A stretch of 42,478 nt of DNA from Gammaproteobacteria bacterium (GTDB lineage: Bacteria; Pseudomonadota; Gammaproteobacteria; Ga0077536), in NCBI GenBank assembly GCA_030429865.1, contig JAUIFX010000012.1:1-42478 (forward strand), given 5' to 3'. The number at the start of each line of letters is the position of its first letter. Positions within the stretch are counted from its first letter, which is position 1. Below the pieces are notes generated by a model. The model was given only the letters and a program-made list of their open reading frames with translations, searched no databases and was not told the DNA's origin. Positions 1 through 8,058 of the stretch are shown piece by piece. The position numbers were made by a program, and so were the translations under genes.

Positions 1-821
1 AGCACCATGCGCGACTCGCTGACCCCGCTGCGGCACATCGCCAGCCAGGCGCGCGGACCCCAGTCGGCGCGCGCGAGCCCGGCACGCGCTTCGCGCCAGA
101 AGCGGAAGCCTTGCGGCAGGTCGCGCCGATGCGGGTTGTCAGGCAGCTGCCCGCCGGCGACCAGGCGGTCGAACGCGAGCCCGCTGATCACGGCGATGCC
201 CATCGACAGGACGACGAAGCCGAGTGTCCAGGGAACGCCGATCAGCGCGAACAGGATCAGGGTCATCGAGAACGAGTTCCACGGGCTCGCGATGAGAAAC
301 GCGATGACCTGCCCGGTGCTCGCGCCGCGCTCGTAGAGCTTGGCCGCGACCATCAGGATGCCGTGGCTGCACAGGTCCAGGAGCACGCCGGCGAACGTCG
401 CGCGGACGATGCCGACGACGCCGCTCGGTCCGAGCGTGCCGATGACGAATTCGCGCGGGATGCGCGACAGCACGCCGATCATGAGCATGCCGAGCAGCAC
501 GCCCCACCAGATCGTGTTGACGACGTGGTGGATACCCATGGCGAAGGTGCCGGCGACGGGCACCTCGAGCTCGAGCGTGGTCAGCACGAAGTGCAGGACG
601 TAGCCGATCACGATCAGCGCCGCGCTGCCGCTCAGCAGCCAGTCGACGCGGCGCGGGCCGCTGCCGGCGTCCTCGCCGGCGCAGCAGCTCGGCACCGTGC
701 GCGGCTCGGCTTCGCCTGCGCAGCAGCCAGGTACGGTGCGGGCCGGCGGCGCGGGCTGCTCCGCGCAGCAGCCGCCGGTAGCGTGGCGCGCGGGCTCGTT
801 CTCGGCGTGGCAGTTGCTCAT
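1..821 (-). CDS. Heavy-metal efflux permease (PF03773-like), 3' end cut by window edge
   Basis: The frame is open from an ATG at 821 to the window edge (273 codons), so the C-terminus is missing. The first ~60 residues are soluble and contain three Cys-Cys pairs; the last two lie in near-repeats TVPGCCAGE and TVPSCCAGE, which look like soft-metal ligands. Hydrophobic segments follow, then a stretch CSHGILMVAAKLYERGAS ... FLIASPWNSFS that resembles the core of the permease family including ArsP and the SO_0444 Cu/Zn exporters. By family it should be an inner-membrane exporter of a metal or metalloid ion; the substrate is an inference from the Cys-rich head. The next gene, a MAPEG protein, lies upstream on the same strand 147 bp away. 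No clear Shine-Dalgarno is seen before the ATG. Confidence 0.75.
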   Translation of the reverse strand, partial: MSNCHAENEPARHATGGCCAEQPAPPARTVPGCCAGEAEPRTVPSCCAGEDAGSGPRRVDWLLSGSAALIVIGYVLHFVLTTLELEVPVAGTFAMGIHHVVNTIWWGVLLGMLMIGVLSRIPREFVIGTLGPSGVVGIVRATFAGVLLDLCSHGILMVAAKLYERGASTGQVIAFLIASPWNSFSMTLILFALIGVPWTLGFVVLSMGIAVISGLAFDRLVAGGQLPDNPHRRDLPQGFRFWREARAGLARADWGPRAWLAMCRSGVSESRMV

Positions 822-968
822 GGAACAAGGATACCGCGGTATGTCGTCGTTGCGTTGATCCGGGCCGCCCCGCCGCGGCGTCCGCGGCATGAGCGGCGCG
901 CGGCGGCCCGGCCGCCGCTTGGACCCGGACGGGCGGCGGCGGGTTCCGCCGACCGTCCGCCGCGGCGC

Positions 969-1370
969 TCAGGTGAGCAGCCGCACGACCCAGAGGATGC
1001 TGACCACCTGCTGCACGGTGAAGAACGTCGCGCGCACCAGCACCATGGCGGGGCTGGTCGAGATGAGGTGGGCGACGGACTGCGCGATGCGCGCGCCGAG
1101 GAAGATCATCGCCATGCCATCGGTCACCGCGCTGAGGCCCGCAGCCTGCGCGTAGAGCAGCAGGCCGACCGGAATGGCCAGCCATTCGAGCGCGTTGCCG
1201 TGGGCGCGGGTGACGCGCTGACCGAGGGCATCGAGCTCGCTGCCGGTCTGGGTGAAGGTGTTGATGGCATGCCCCTTGAGCATGGCCACGGTGCGCACGC
1301 TGAGCAGCAGCAGCGTCAGTACGAGCGCCCAGGCGATGAGCCCGAGCAGGCAGGTTGCGGTTGCGGTCAT
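969..1370 (-). CDS. MAPEG family integral membrane protein
   Basis: This 133-residue protein has four hydrophobic segments, starting with a long N-terminal one (about residues 6-25), and an RVTRAHGNALEWLAIPVGL stretch. The R-x-x-R-A-x-x-N-x-x-E pattern is the signature of MAPEG proteins (membrane-associated proteins in eicosanoid and glutathione metabolism). Bacterial members are small inner-membrane proteins, some with glutathione-transferase or peroxidase activity; the substrate here is unknown. I chose the ATG at 1370 because a good Shine-Dalgarno (GGGGAGAGGA) stands just before it and hydrophobicity begins at once; the frame stays open further upstream but reads as low-complexity Arg/Ala/Pro. 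It lies between the metal permease and the large oxidoreductase gene, all leftward, with ~140-bp gaps. Confidence 0.82.
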   Translation of the reverse strand: MTATATCLLGLIAWALVLTLLLLSVRTVAMLKGHAINTFTQTGSELDALGQRVTRAHGNALEWLAIPVGLLLYAQAAGLSAVTDGMAMIFLGARIAQSVAHLISTSPAMVLVRATFFTVQQVVSILWVVRLLT

Positions 1371-1509
1371 GGTTCCTCTCCCCTGGTTGTCGCGGCGCGG
1401 TACGCGCCGAGCGCCAGCATACGCGCTGGCGCCGGCAAGGGACATCGGCACGCGCCGCCGCGCGTGGGCTTTCGCACCCGGCACATCGCGCGCGGCAAGC
1501 CAGCGCCGT

Positions 1510-4500
1510 TCAGGCGCCGCCGCGGTTGAGCAGGTGGTCGAGCCACAGGTTGGAGAGCTTCTCCTGCACCGAGTTCTGGCGTAACCGGGCGCGCAGGTTG
1601 GGGAAGTCGACGTGGTCCAGGGGCTGGTCCTGGTTGTAGCAGGAGTAGACGAAGGATTCCTCGCCGGTTTGCGGATCGACGTGCTTGCACAGGCATTGCG
1701 CACACACGCCCTTCATCATGCACTGCATCGGCGAGTTGATGGAGCCAATCGCAGCGTGCGCGGGATTCAGCCACGGTGCGAGGACTTCGCGGCGGGCGCG
1801 CTTGACCGCTCCCATCATGGCGTCGGAACCGATGACGATGAGTTCGTCGACGTCCGACAACGCGATCGGCACGTCGCCGAGTTTGCCCTCGGCGTAGGCG
1901 ACCATCGCTTCGACGACGTTCCCGACGAAGCTGCGGTCCTGCGGCCGCCCCGCGGGGATCGGACTGACGCCCGCGCCGGGGTCGACGGCCCAGACGACGA
2001 CGTCCGCGGCCGCCTCGATGTCGGCCATCTTGAACACGTCCTGCGGGCGCTTGTAGCCGGCGAAGTAGAGCACGCGGTTGCCGGCCGCGCGCAAGGCCTT
2101 GCCGATGGAGAACAATACGGCGTTGCCGAGGCCGCCCCCAATCAGCAGGACCGTGCCGTCGTGCGGGATGTGCGTCGGCGCACCGGTCACGCCCATCACG
2201 ACCAGCGGATCGCCTGGGCGGCAGCGTGCAAGCAGGCGCGAGGAGGCACCCATCTCGAGCGCGATGAGGGAGATGAGTCCCTGCGCCTTGTCGACCCAGG
2301 CGCCGGTCAGCGCGAGGCCCTCCGGTGACAGCACGGTGTCCTCGATGCGCGGCGCGAAGGCTTCGGGGTTCTGCACGCGGTAGAACTGGCCGGGCTCGAA
2401 CTTGGCCGCCGCGGCCGGCGCGTGCACGATGACCTCGATGATCGTCGGCGTGAGCCGGTTGACGGCGACGATGGTGGCGAGCAGGGCTTCGTCGAGGGCC
2501 TGGAAGAAATGATGCAGGTCGACTTCGCGGCGCGGCTGCGCCTGCTCGTCGAGCGCGGCGAGGTCGTCGGCGAACAAGGCGACGACGTGCGGGTAACCGT
2601 GCTTCGCGCTCGCCATGGCCTTGACCACGTTGCCGGCGTAGACGGGGTGGTTGTCGCCGTAGAAGCTGACGAAGCGGCCGCCTTCACTGTAGGAGGTGAA
2701 CGGGGATGGCGTGGCGAGCTTGGGGATGGTAGTGGCGTCGTCCGCGACCGGCACGAGGGCGCCGCCGGCGTGATCGAAGCGGCGGAAGAACTTGCCGTCG
2801 AGGGCGAACGTGCCCGGATGCTCCTGTTCGTAGATGGTGTTGGGCGAGGTCCCGGCGGCAACGAACAGGCTGCGCAGGGGGACTTCGAGAACCTGTTCGT
2901 CGCTGTCGGGTGCGTTGCGCGCGAAACGCACCGCGGCGAGCGCGCCGTGTTCGTCGGGCAGGGCTTCGATCGGACTCATCCACGGGGCAATTTCCATACC
3001 CTCGCTGAGCGCTTCGTTGACCTCCTCGTGGTTCTGCCGGTAGGCCGGCGAATCCTCCAGTCCCTTGCGGTAGAACAAGGTCACGCCGCCCCAGCCCGCC
3101 ACGAGGGCCGCGAAGTCGGGCGCCTCGCCGGCGAGCTGCGCACGCTCGCGCTCGCGGCGCACGGCGCGGCCGTGGGCCAGCGACTCGTCGAGGATCGCGA
3201 GCTCTTCGGCGTCGTAGCGGGCCCGCACGGCCTCGGCGCCGAGGTCGCCGACCAGGCGTTCGTAGCGATGCAGCACCTTCTCGACCTGCCGCGGGTAGTA
3301 GGCCATCACCTCGGTCGCGGTATCGATCGCGGTCAGGCCGCCACCGATGACGCCGGCGGGCAGGCGTACCTGCAGGTTGGCCAGCGAGGCGTCCTTGGCC
3401 GCGCCGGTCAGCTGCAGGCCCATGAGGAAGTCCGAGGCCTTGCGGATGCCGCGGATGAGATTGTTCTTCAGCCCGATGATCGAAGGCTTACCGGCACCGG
3501 TGGCGAGCGCGACGTGATCGAAGCCGAGTTCCCAGGCGTCTTCGAGCGTGACACTGCCGCCGAAGCGCACGCCGCCGTAGGCGCGGAAGGTCCGCTGGCG
3601 CAGCAGGGTCAGGTAGATGACCTTGAGGAAGTTCTTGTCCCAGCGCACGGTGATGCCGTACTCGGCAACGCCGCCGAAGCCGCTCACCGTGCGCGTGTCG
3701 AGGTCCTCGTAGAGCGTGCGGAAGTCGCGCACGGGCTGCGGCGGCGCGTGCAGCGAACCGGTCAGCGCGGCCGGCAGCGGTTCGAGCTTGAGAGCATCGA
3801 TACCGACGACCGCGAAGCCTTCGTTCAGCAGGTAGTGCGCGAGCGTGTAGCCGGCCGGCCCGAGCCCCGCGACGAGGACCTTCTTACCGTTGTACGGCAG
3901 CCGGTAGGGGCGCGCGATGTTGAGCGGATTCCAGCGCGTGAGCAGCGCGTAGATCTCGTAGCCCCAGGGCAGGGCGAGCACCTCGGTGAGGACGTTGGTC
4001 TCGATCTGCGGGATGTCCACCGGCTCCGTCTTCTGGTAGATGCAGCCCTTCATGCAGTCGTTGCAGATGCGATGGCCCGTTCCCGGGCACATGGGGTTGT
4101 CGATGACCACCAGCGCGAGCGCACCGATGTTGTCGCCGCCACGCTTGACCACGTGCATCTCCGAGATCTTCTCGCCCAGCGGGCAGCCGGTGACGGGGAC
4201 GCCGAGCGCGTTGGTCTTGAAGCCGCCTTCCTTTTTGTTCGGCATGCCCTTCGAGCAGGTGTCGTTGTCCCGGTCGTGGCAGTAGATGCAGTGATCGACC
4301 TCGTAGAGCACGCGGCGCAGGGGATGGCGCGGGTCGGTCAGTGAGAAGCCGTCGCGGCGGCGCCGGTGGGCGTCGTCCGCGGCCCAGGTCGTGTAGCCGG
4401 CGTGCTCGCGCTGCGGATGGTGCACGAGGCGCTTGACGTCGGTGCGCGCGGGTTCCTTGAAGCTGACCCAGGTGTGTGCCGCGACCGCGTCGAAATCGGG

Positions 4501-5145
4501 GTCATGCTTGACCAGGTGGCACCAGCGCTCGAGCGCGCCGCGCGCGGCGGCGAGCAGGGTCCCGTCGTCTAGCGCCGACCAGGCGTCGTGGGCGTCGCGC
4601 AGCCGTGCGAGGAACTTCGGCGGCAGTGGCGCGCGTCCGCTGAGCAGGGCGGCGGCACGCGCGGTGAGGTATTCGTCGTCCTCCGGCAGGCGCGCGCCTT
4701 CGCCGGCGGCGGCGCGCAGCACGGCGGCCTCGATGGCGAGGCCCTCACGGTCGTAGCCGGCGGGGTCGTCGCCCTTGAGTGCCTTGGCGAGCGGCGCGAT
4801 GAAGTCGTTGCGGAAGCCGAACACGATCTCGTCTTCGTCGCGGATGCGCGCCTGCTGTTCGCGCCAGGCGTCCTCGATGCGAAACAGGCGGGCAATGAAA
4901 CGGCCGAGGTGGGGCGCGCTGTCGACCAGGATCTCGGATACGGACTCCGGGCTCATGCCGTCGCCGCGGCAATCGCGATAGGCGTGGAGGCGACCGGCCA
5001 CGGCGGCGTCGGCGGCGGCGAGGTAATCGTCGAAAGCTGCCGCGAGGCGCGCGAGTGCGCGGGGCTCGTAGAGATCGGCGTAGGTGAAGCCGGCGATACC
5101 GAGGCTGAGCGGGTGGCTGTCGTAAGCGGGAGCGGCGTCGTTCAT
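1510..5145 (-). CDS. Fused GltD/NfnB-like and PyrK/NfnA-like flavo-iron-sulfur oxidoreductase
   Basis: The product is 1211 residues. Residues 1 to ~275 are mostly helical and I do not recognise them. At ~285-370 two cysteine groups (C286, C289, C297, C321 and C353, C361, C364, C368) can bind [4Fe-4S] clusters. An FAD Rossmann motif GLGPAG follows at 427-432, and a second nucleotide-binding motif GVIGGG lies near residue 600; this part resembles the glutamate synthase small subunit GltD and NfnB. From about residue 930 the chain resembles the ferredoxin-reductase type PyrK/NfnA, with GQFYRVQN, LLIGGGLGNA and a C-terminal cysteine set (C1142, C1148, C1151, C1153, C1169) suited to a [2Fe-2S] cluster. 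By analogy it moves electrons between NAD(P)H and another carrier through two flavins; bifurcation is only an inference. ATG 5145 is preferred because the open frame further upstream is Arg/Pro-rich and unlike protein. Confidence 0.8.
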   Translation of the reverse strand: MNDAAPAYDSHPLSLGIAGFTYADLYEPRALARLAAAFDDYLAAADAAVAGRLHAYRDCRGDGMSPESVSEILVDSAPHLGRFIARLFRIEDAWREQQARIRDEDEIVFGFRNDFIAPLAKALKGDDPAGYDREGLAIEAAVLRAAAGEGARLPEDDEYLTARAAALLSGRAPLPPKFLARLRDAHDAWSALDDGTLLAAARGALERWCHLVKHDPDFDAVAAHTWVSFKEPARTDVKRLVHHPQREHAGYTTWAADDAHRRRRDGFSLTDPRHPLRRVLYEVDHCIYCHDRDNDTCSKGMPNKKEGGFKTNALGVPVTGCPLGEKISEMHVVKRGGDNIGALALVVIDNPMCPGTGHRICNDCMKGCIYQKTEPVDIPQIETNVLTEVLALPWGYEIYALLTRWNPLNIARPYRLPYNGKKVLVAGLGPAGYTLAHYLLNEGFAVVGIDALKLEPLPAALTGSLHAPPQPVRDFRTLYEDLDTRTVSGFGGVAEYGITVRWDKNFLKVIYLTLLRQRTFRAYGGVRFGGSVTLEDAWELGFDHVALATGAGKPSIIGLKNNLIRGIRKASDFLMGLQLTGAAKDASLANLQVRLPAGVIGGGLTAIDTATEVMAYYPRQVEKVLHRYERLVGDLGAEAVRARYDAEELAILDESLAHGRAVRRERERAQLAGEAPDFAALVAGWGGVTLFYRKGLEDSPAYRQNHEEVNEALSEGMEIAPWMSPIEALPDEHGALAAVRFARNAPDSDEQVLEVPLRSLFVAAGTSPNTIYEQEHPGTFALDGKFFRRFDHAGGALVPVADDATTIPKLATPSPFTSYSEGGRFVSFYGDNHPVYAGNVVKAMASAKHGYPHVVALFADDLAALDEQAQPRREVDLHHFFQALDEALLATIVAVNRLTPTIIEVIVHAPAAAAKFEPGQFYRVQNPEAFAPRIEDTVLSPEGLALTGAWVDKAQGLISLIALEMGASSRLLARCRPGDPLVVMGVTGAPTHIPHDGTVLLIGGGLGNAVLFSIGKALRAAGNRVLYFAGYKRPQDVFKMADIEAAADVVVWAVDPGAGVSPIPAGRPQDRSFVGNVVEAMVAYAEGKLGDVPIALSDVDELIVIGSDAMMGAVKRARREVLAPWLNPAHAAIGSINSPMQCMMKGVCAQCLCKHVDPQTGEESFVYSCYNQDQPLDHVDFPNLRARLRQNSVQEKLSNLWLDHLLNRGGA

Positions 5146-5446
5146 GGTGGGACCGGGTGACCGGGGGCGTCGGAAAAGGTTCGCAACGATACGGGAGCGC
5201 ACGAGCGCGGCGCAACACGCTCGTGCGGCGTACGCCCCTGCGCGCGGCTTCTCATGTTGCAATGCACCATGGCAGTGCCGGCGGCGCCATCGCGGTGCCG
5301 CGAGGTGGCTCCGGGGCGCGTCGCACGCCGCGCCGGTGGCAGCGTTCAAATAATTGAAAAATATGTCTTTTTTTTGTTTTTCCGACACTGGCATCGGGGT
5401 TGCAGGCTGGTCCATGCGTGTTCGCGCGGGACCGGAGAACGGCGGA

Positions 5447-6532
5447 ATGACGAGATACGACGATGCGGTTCGCAAGCGGGCAGCACGGCTGCTGCGGATG
5501 TCGGGCGGCGGCGTCGCGCCTTCGCGGGCGGTGTCCCTGCTGGCCGGCCTGTGCCTGCTCGGCGCGCTGGTGGCGGCCGCTGCGGCGCAGGCGAACGGAT
5601 CGTCGGTGCTCGCCCGCCACCCGGGACGGATGGTCGATATCGGGACCCATGCCCTGCATCTCGATTGTCGCGGCACGGGCATGCCGGTCGTCGTGCTCGA
5701 GTCGGGGATCGGCGGTTTCTCGCTCGAATGGCACGCGGTCCGCCAGGCGCTCGCGGGTCAAGCGCGCGTCTGCGCCTACGACCGCGCCGGCTATGGCTGG
5801 AGCGAACCCGGGCCGATGCCGCGGACCGCGCGGCGCAGCGCGGCGGAACTCGCGATGCTGCTGGCGGCGGCCGGCGAACGGCCACCCTACCTGCTAGCGG
5901 GCCACTCCTACGGTGGCTTGATCGTGCGCGAATTCGCCGCGCGCTGGCCCGAGAAGGTCGCCGGCATCGCCTTGCTCGACGCCGCCGCGCCCGAGCAGTT
6001 CACGCGTCTGCCGCCGGGCGCCCTGCCCCGCGCCTACCTCGCCGCGCTTGCCGGCGGCGGGCGCGTGTTTTCCATGCCGCGGCCGGCAGCCGGGTTTGCG
6101 CCGTCGATGCGTACCCTCGGCCTGCAGCTGATGATGTTGCCCAAAGCGCGGCATGCCTACCAGGCCGAGATGCGCGATTTCGAGCGCAGCGCACGCGCGC
6201 TCGTCGATGCGGGGAAGCGGACGCTGCGCGCGCCGCTGGTGGTGATCTCGCGGGCCCGTGCCGAGTTCGACGAGCGTGCCGGTGGCGAGCGAGCCGAACA
6301 GGTGTGGCAGGAGATGCAGGCCGGTATGCGGCGCTTGTCGGCCCGGGCCGATCACTGGATCGCCGCCGGTGCCGGCCACCAGGTCCACGCCGACCGGCCC
6401 GACCTGGTCGCGCACGCACTGCGCGAACTCGGCGCCCCGGACCAACCCGACGTGTACACCACCGACGCCGTCAGCGCGCAACCGGGTTACGCGCGCCTGG
6501 TACTGGCCGCGCCGCCGTGGCCGCTGCGCTGA
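5447..6532 (+). CDS. Alpha/beta hydrolase, exported or membrane-anchored
   Basis: A 361-residue protein with the alpha/beta-hydrolase plan: an LESGIGG oxyanion-loop region, a YDRAGYGWSE strand typical of epoxide hydrolase and haloperoxidase-like members, and the nucleophile elbow GHSYGG. A late GAGHQVHADRP stretch carries the likely catalytic histidine. The N-terminus has Arg/Lys residues followed by a hydrophobic run (SLLAGLCLLGALVAAAAAQA), which reads as a signal peptide or anchor, so it probably acts in the periplasm. The substrate cannot be told. The ATG at 5447 is used because GGAGAACGGCGGA precedes it; an ATG at 5354 in the A+T-rich spacer would add 31 residues before the hydrophobic run. 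It converges on the acetyltransferase gene, with only 10 bp between stop codons. Confidence 0.8.
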   Translation: MTRYDDAVRKRAARLLRMSGGGVAPSRAVSLLAGLCLLGALVAAAAAQANGSSVLARHPGRMVDIGTHALHLDCRGTGMPVVVLESGIGGFSLEWHAVRQALAGQARVCAYDRAGYGWSEPGPMPRTARRSAAELAMLLAAAGERPPYLLAGHSYGGLIVREFAARWPEKVAGIALLDAAAPEQFTRLPPGALPRAYLAALAGGGRVFSMPRPAAGFAPSMRTLGLQLMMLPKARHAYQAEMRDFERSARALVDAGKRTLRAPLVVISRARAEFDERAGGERAEQVWQEMQAGMRRLSARADHWIAAGAGHQVHADRPDLVAHALRELGAPDQPDVYTTDAVSAQPGYARLVLAAPPWPLR

Positions 6533-6542
6533 ATGCCGCGCT

Positions 6543-7190
6543 TCAGGCGTGGGCCGCGCGTTTGGCGGAAGCCGCGCGGCCGGCGAGCCAGCGCGACCAC
6601 CAGGCGTGACCGTCCCCCAGGTTCTCGGCCAGCAGGGTGAACGGGTTGGGCCACTGCGGCCGCAGGCTGGCTTCGATCTCCGTGCCGCTGACGGCGAGCG
6701 TCATGCCGAACCTGAGAGCGAGCGCGCGCATGCGCCGGTTCTCGCGCAGGAACAGGATGCGGACCGGCGCCGCGCCGCGGTTGCGCGCGAGCACGATAGC
6801 GCGGCGCATGAGCTCGGTGCCGATACCGCGGCCCTGGTGGCCGGACTCGACCGACAAGGCCAGCTCGCAGCCGCCAAGCCAGGCGGGACGCGCATCGAAC
6901 ACGGTCTCGGCGACGCCGCGCACGACGCCTTCCTCGAAGTAGGCCAGCACGCAGCGCTCGTTGCGGCCGGCGTCGCGGCAGTAGCGCGCGATGTGCGCAT
7001 CTGTCACGCAGCCCATGAAGCGCATCGCCCGGTCGTGCTCGCCGAGGCGCAGCAGGTGGGCGGCATGCAGCGGCGCTTCGGTCGCGGCAAGCTTGCGAAT
7101 CAGGGGCTGTACGAGCGCCGGCCCCACGGCGTTGCGGGACCCGGTGCAGCCGGGGTGGCAGGTCACGGTGGAATCGGCGGAGTCGCTCAC
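6543..7190 (-). CDS. GNAT family N-acetyltransferase
   Basis: A 215-residue protein whose C-terminal two thirds shows a GNAT fold: beta strands around CVLAYFEEGVVRGVAE, then the acetyl-CoA pyrophosphate loop GHQGRGIGTELMRRAI, then a strand carrying ILFLRENRRMRALALRFGM. The acceptor substrate is unknown. The start is set at GTG 7190 because the frame upstream turns Arg/Pro-rich; no strong ribosome-binding site is seen, so the N-terminus is uncertain by perhaps 20 residues. It is the last gene of the leftward series hmgA, RND exporter, PilZ, GNAT, about 170 bp after the PilZ start, so it may have its own promoter. Confidence 0.72.
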   Translation of the reverse strand: MSDSADSTVTCHPGCTGSRNAVGPALVQPLIRKLAATEAPLHAAHLLRLGEHDRAMRFMGCVTDAHIARYCRDAGRNERCVLAYFEEGVVRGVAETVFDARPAWLGGCELALSVESGHQGRGIGTELMRRAIVLARNRGAAPVRILFLRENRRMRALALRFGMTLAVSGTEIEASLRPQWPNPFTLLAENLGDGHAWWSRWLAGRAASAKRAAHA

Positions 7191-7359
7191 GACGGGCTGC
7201 CTTGCGCGAACGGCGCGGCTGATGTTGCGTTGCAACAATAGCGGCGGGCAGGGGCGATTCCTAGAGTCCCCGCCTGCAAAAGTCTTGTGAACGCGCGGCG
7301 CCGCGGGTCCCTGGCCGGGATGCCGCCGCGGCCATCGCGCGTGACGCCGCACGGCGCGC

Positions 7360-7953
7360 TCAGGCCGTCGTGCGGTAGGTGCAGCCGATATGGATGCGAT
7401 CGTCGCGCACGGTGCGGTGGCGCACGCGCGCGAGCAGTGCGTGGGCCGGTTTTCCGGGCGTGACGAGGAGATCGAGCGCGAACGCGTCGCGCTCACCGAG
7501 CAGCCGCGCCTGGGCGCCGTCGACACGGAAACCGATGCCGCCGGGCGAATGGTCGACCACGTCGACCTCGACGGCGCCGCTGGCGTCGCCGTCGAGCTGC
7601 ACGACCGCGCGCAGCCCGGCCGGGAGATCGATCCTGCGCGGCGCCGCGCGGCGTTCGGCGGGCGCCGCTGGCGCAGGCTCGCCGGGGACGACGAGGGCCG
7701 GCCGGGAGTCGAAGCGCAGCGCGACGATCATGCACGGTCCGCGGCCGGCGACGAACGTGACCGTCGCCGGTACTTCGACCGCGCGCCCGACATCGTGCAG
7801 GCGCAGGCTGGCTGTCACCGTCTGTCCGCTCGTGAGCAGGGGCACGTCGTCGTGGTCGAACTCCGCACGCACGCCGCTTGCGCTGAACTCCGCGATGCGC
7901 GCGGCGGGATGGCACTGGCCGTCGTGAATGAGGCTCAAGCGTGGCTCGGACAT
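7360..7953 (-). CDS. PilZ domain protein, probable c-di-GMP receptor
   Basis: A 197-residue soluble protein. The C-terminal half (~100-197) has the two PilZ sequence marks: an Arg-rich switch, RRAAPRR at 101-107, and D-x-S-x-x-G as DHSPGGIGF at 134-142, followed by IHIGCTY near the end. In PilZ proteins these residues bind cyclic di-GMP. The N-terminal ~90 residues form a second beta-rich module with a similar SASGV turn (FSASGVRAEF), so this may be a degenerate PilZ duplication or a YcgR-N-like domain. It sits 105 bp downstream of the cyclic-nucleotide-binding RND exporter on the same strand. The ATG is well placed before SEPRLSLIHDG; no strong Shine-Dalgarno is visible. Confidence 0.75.
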   Translation of the reverse strand: MSEPRLSLIHDGQCHPAARIAEFSASGVRAEFDHDDVPLLTSGQTVTASLRLHDVGRAVEVPATVTFVAGRGPCMIVALRFDSRPALVVPGEPAPAAPAERRAAPRRIDLPAGLRAVVQLDGDASGAVEVDVVDHSPGGIGFRVDGAQARLLGERDAFALDLLVTPGKPAHALLARVRHRTVRDDRIHIGCTYRTTA

Positions 7954-8058
7954 GGGCTGGCGCGTCGTCGCGGGGTCGGAACGCGGACCACTCTAGCAAG
8001 TCGCTACGCCGGAAGATGTAAAAGTTGGTGGCGCGCCGGCGCGTCGTGGTCGGCGCCG

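Noticed and set aside
5146-5682. N-terminal extension of the Nfn-like protein by up to 179 residues
   Set aside because: The extension is Arg/Pro-rich with no structure and would run through the A+T-rich spacer; ATG 5145 begins the credible protein.
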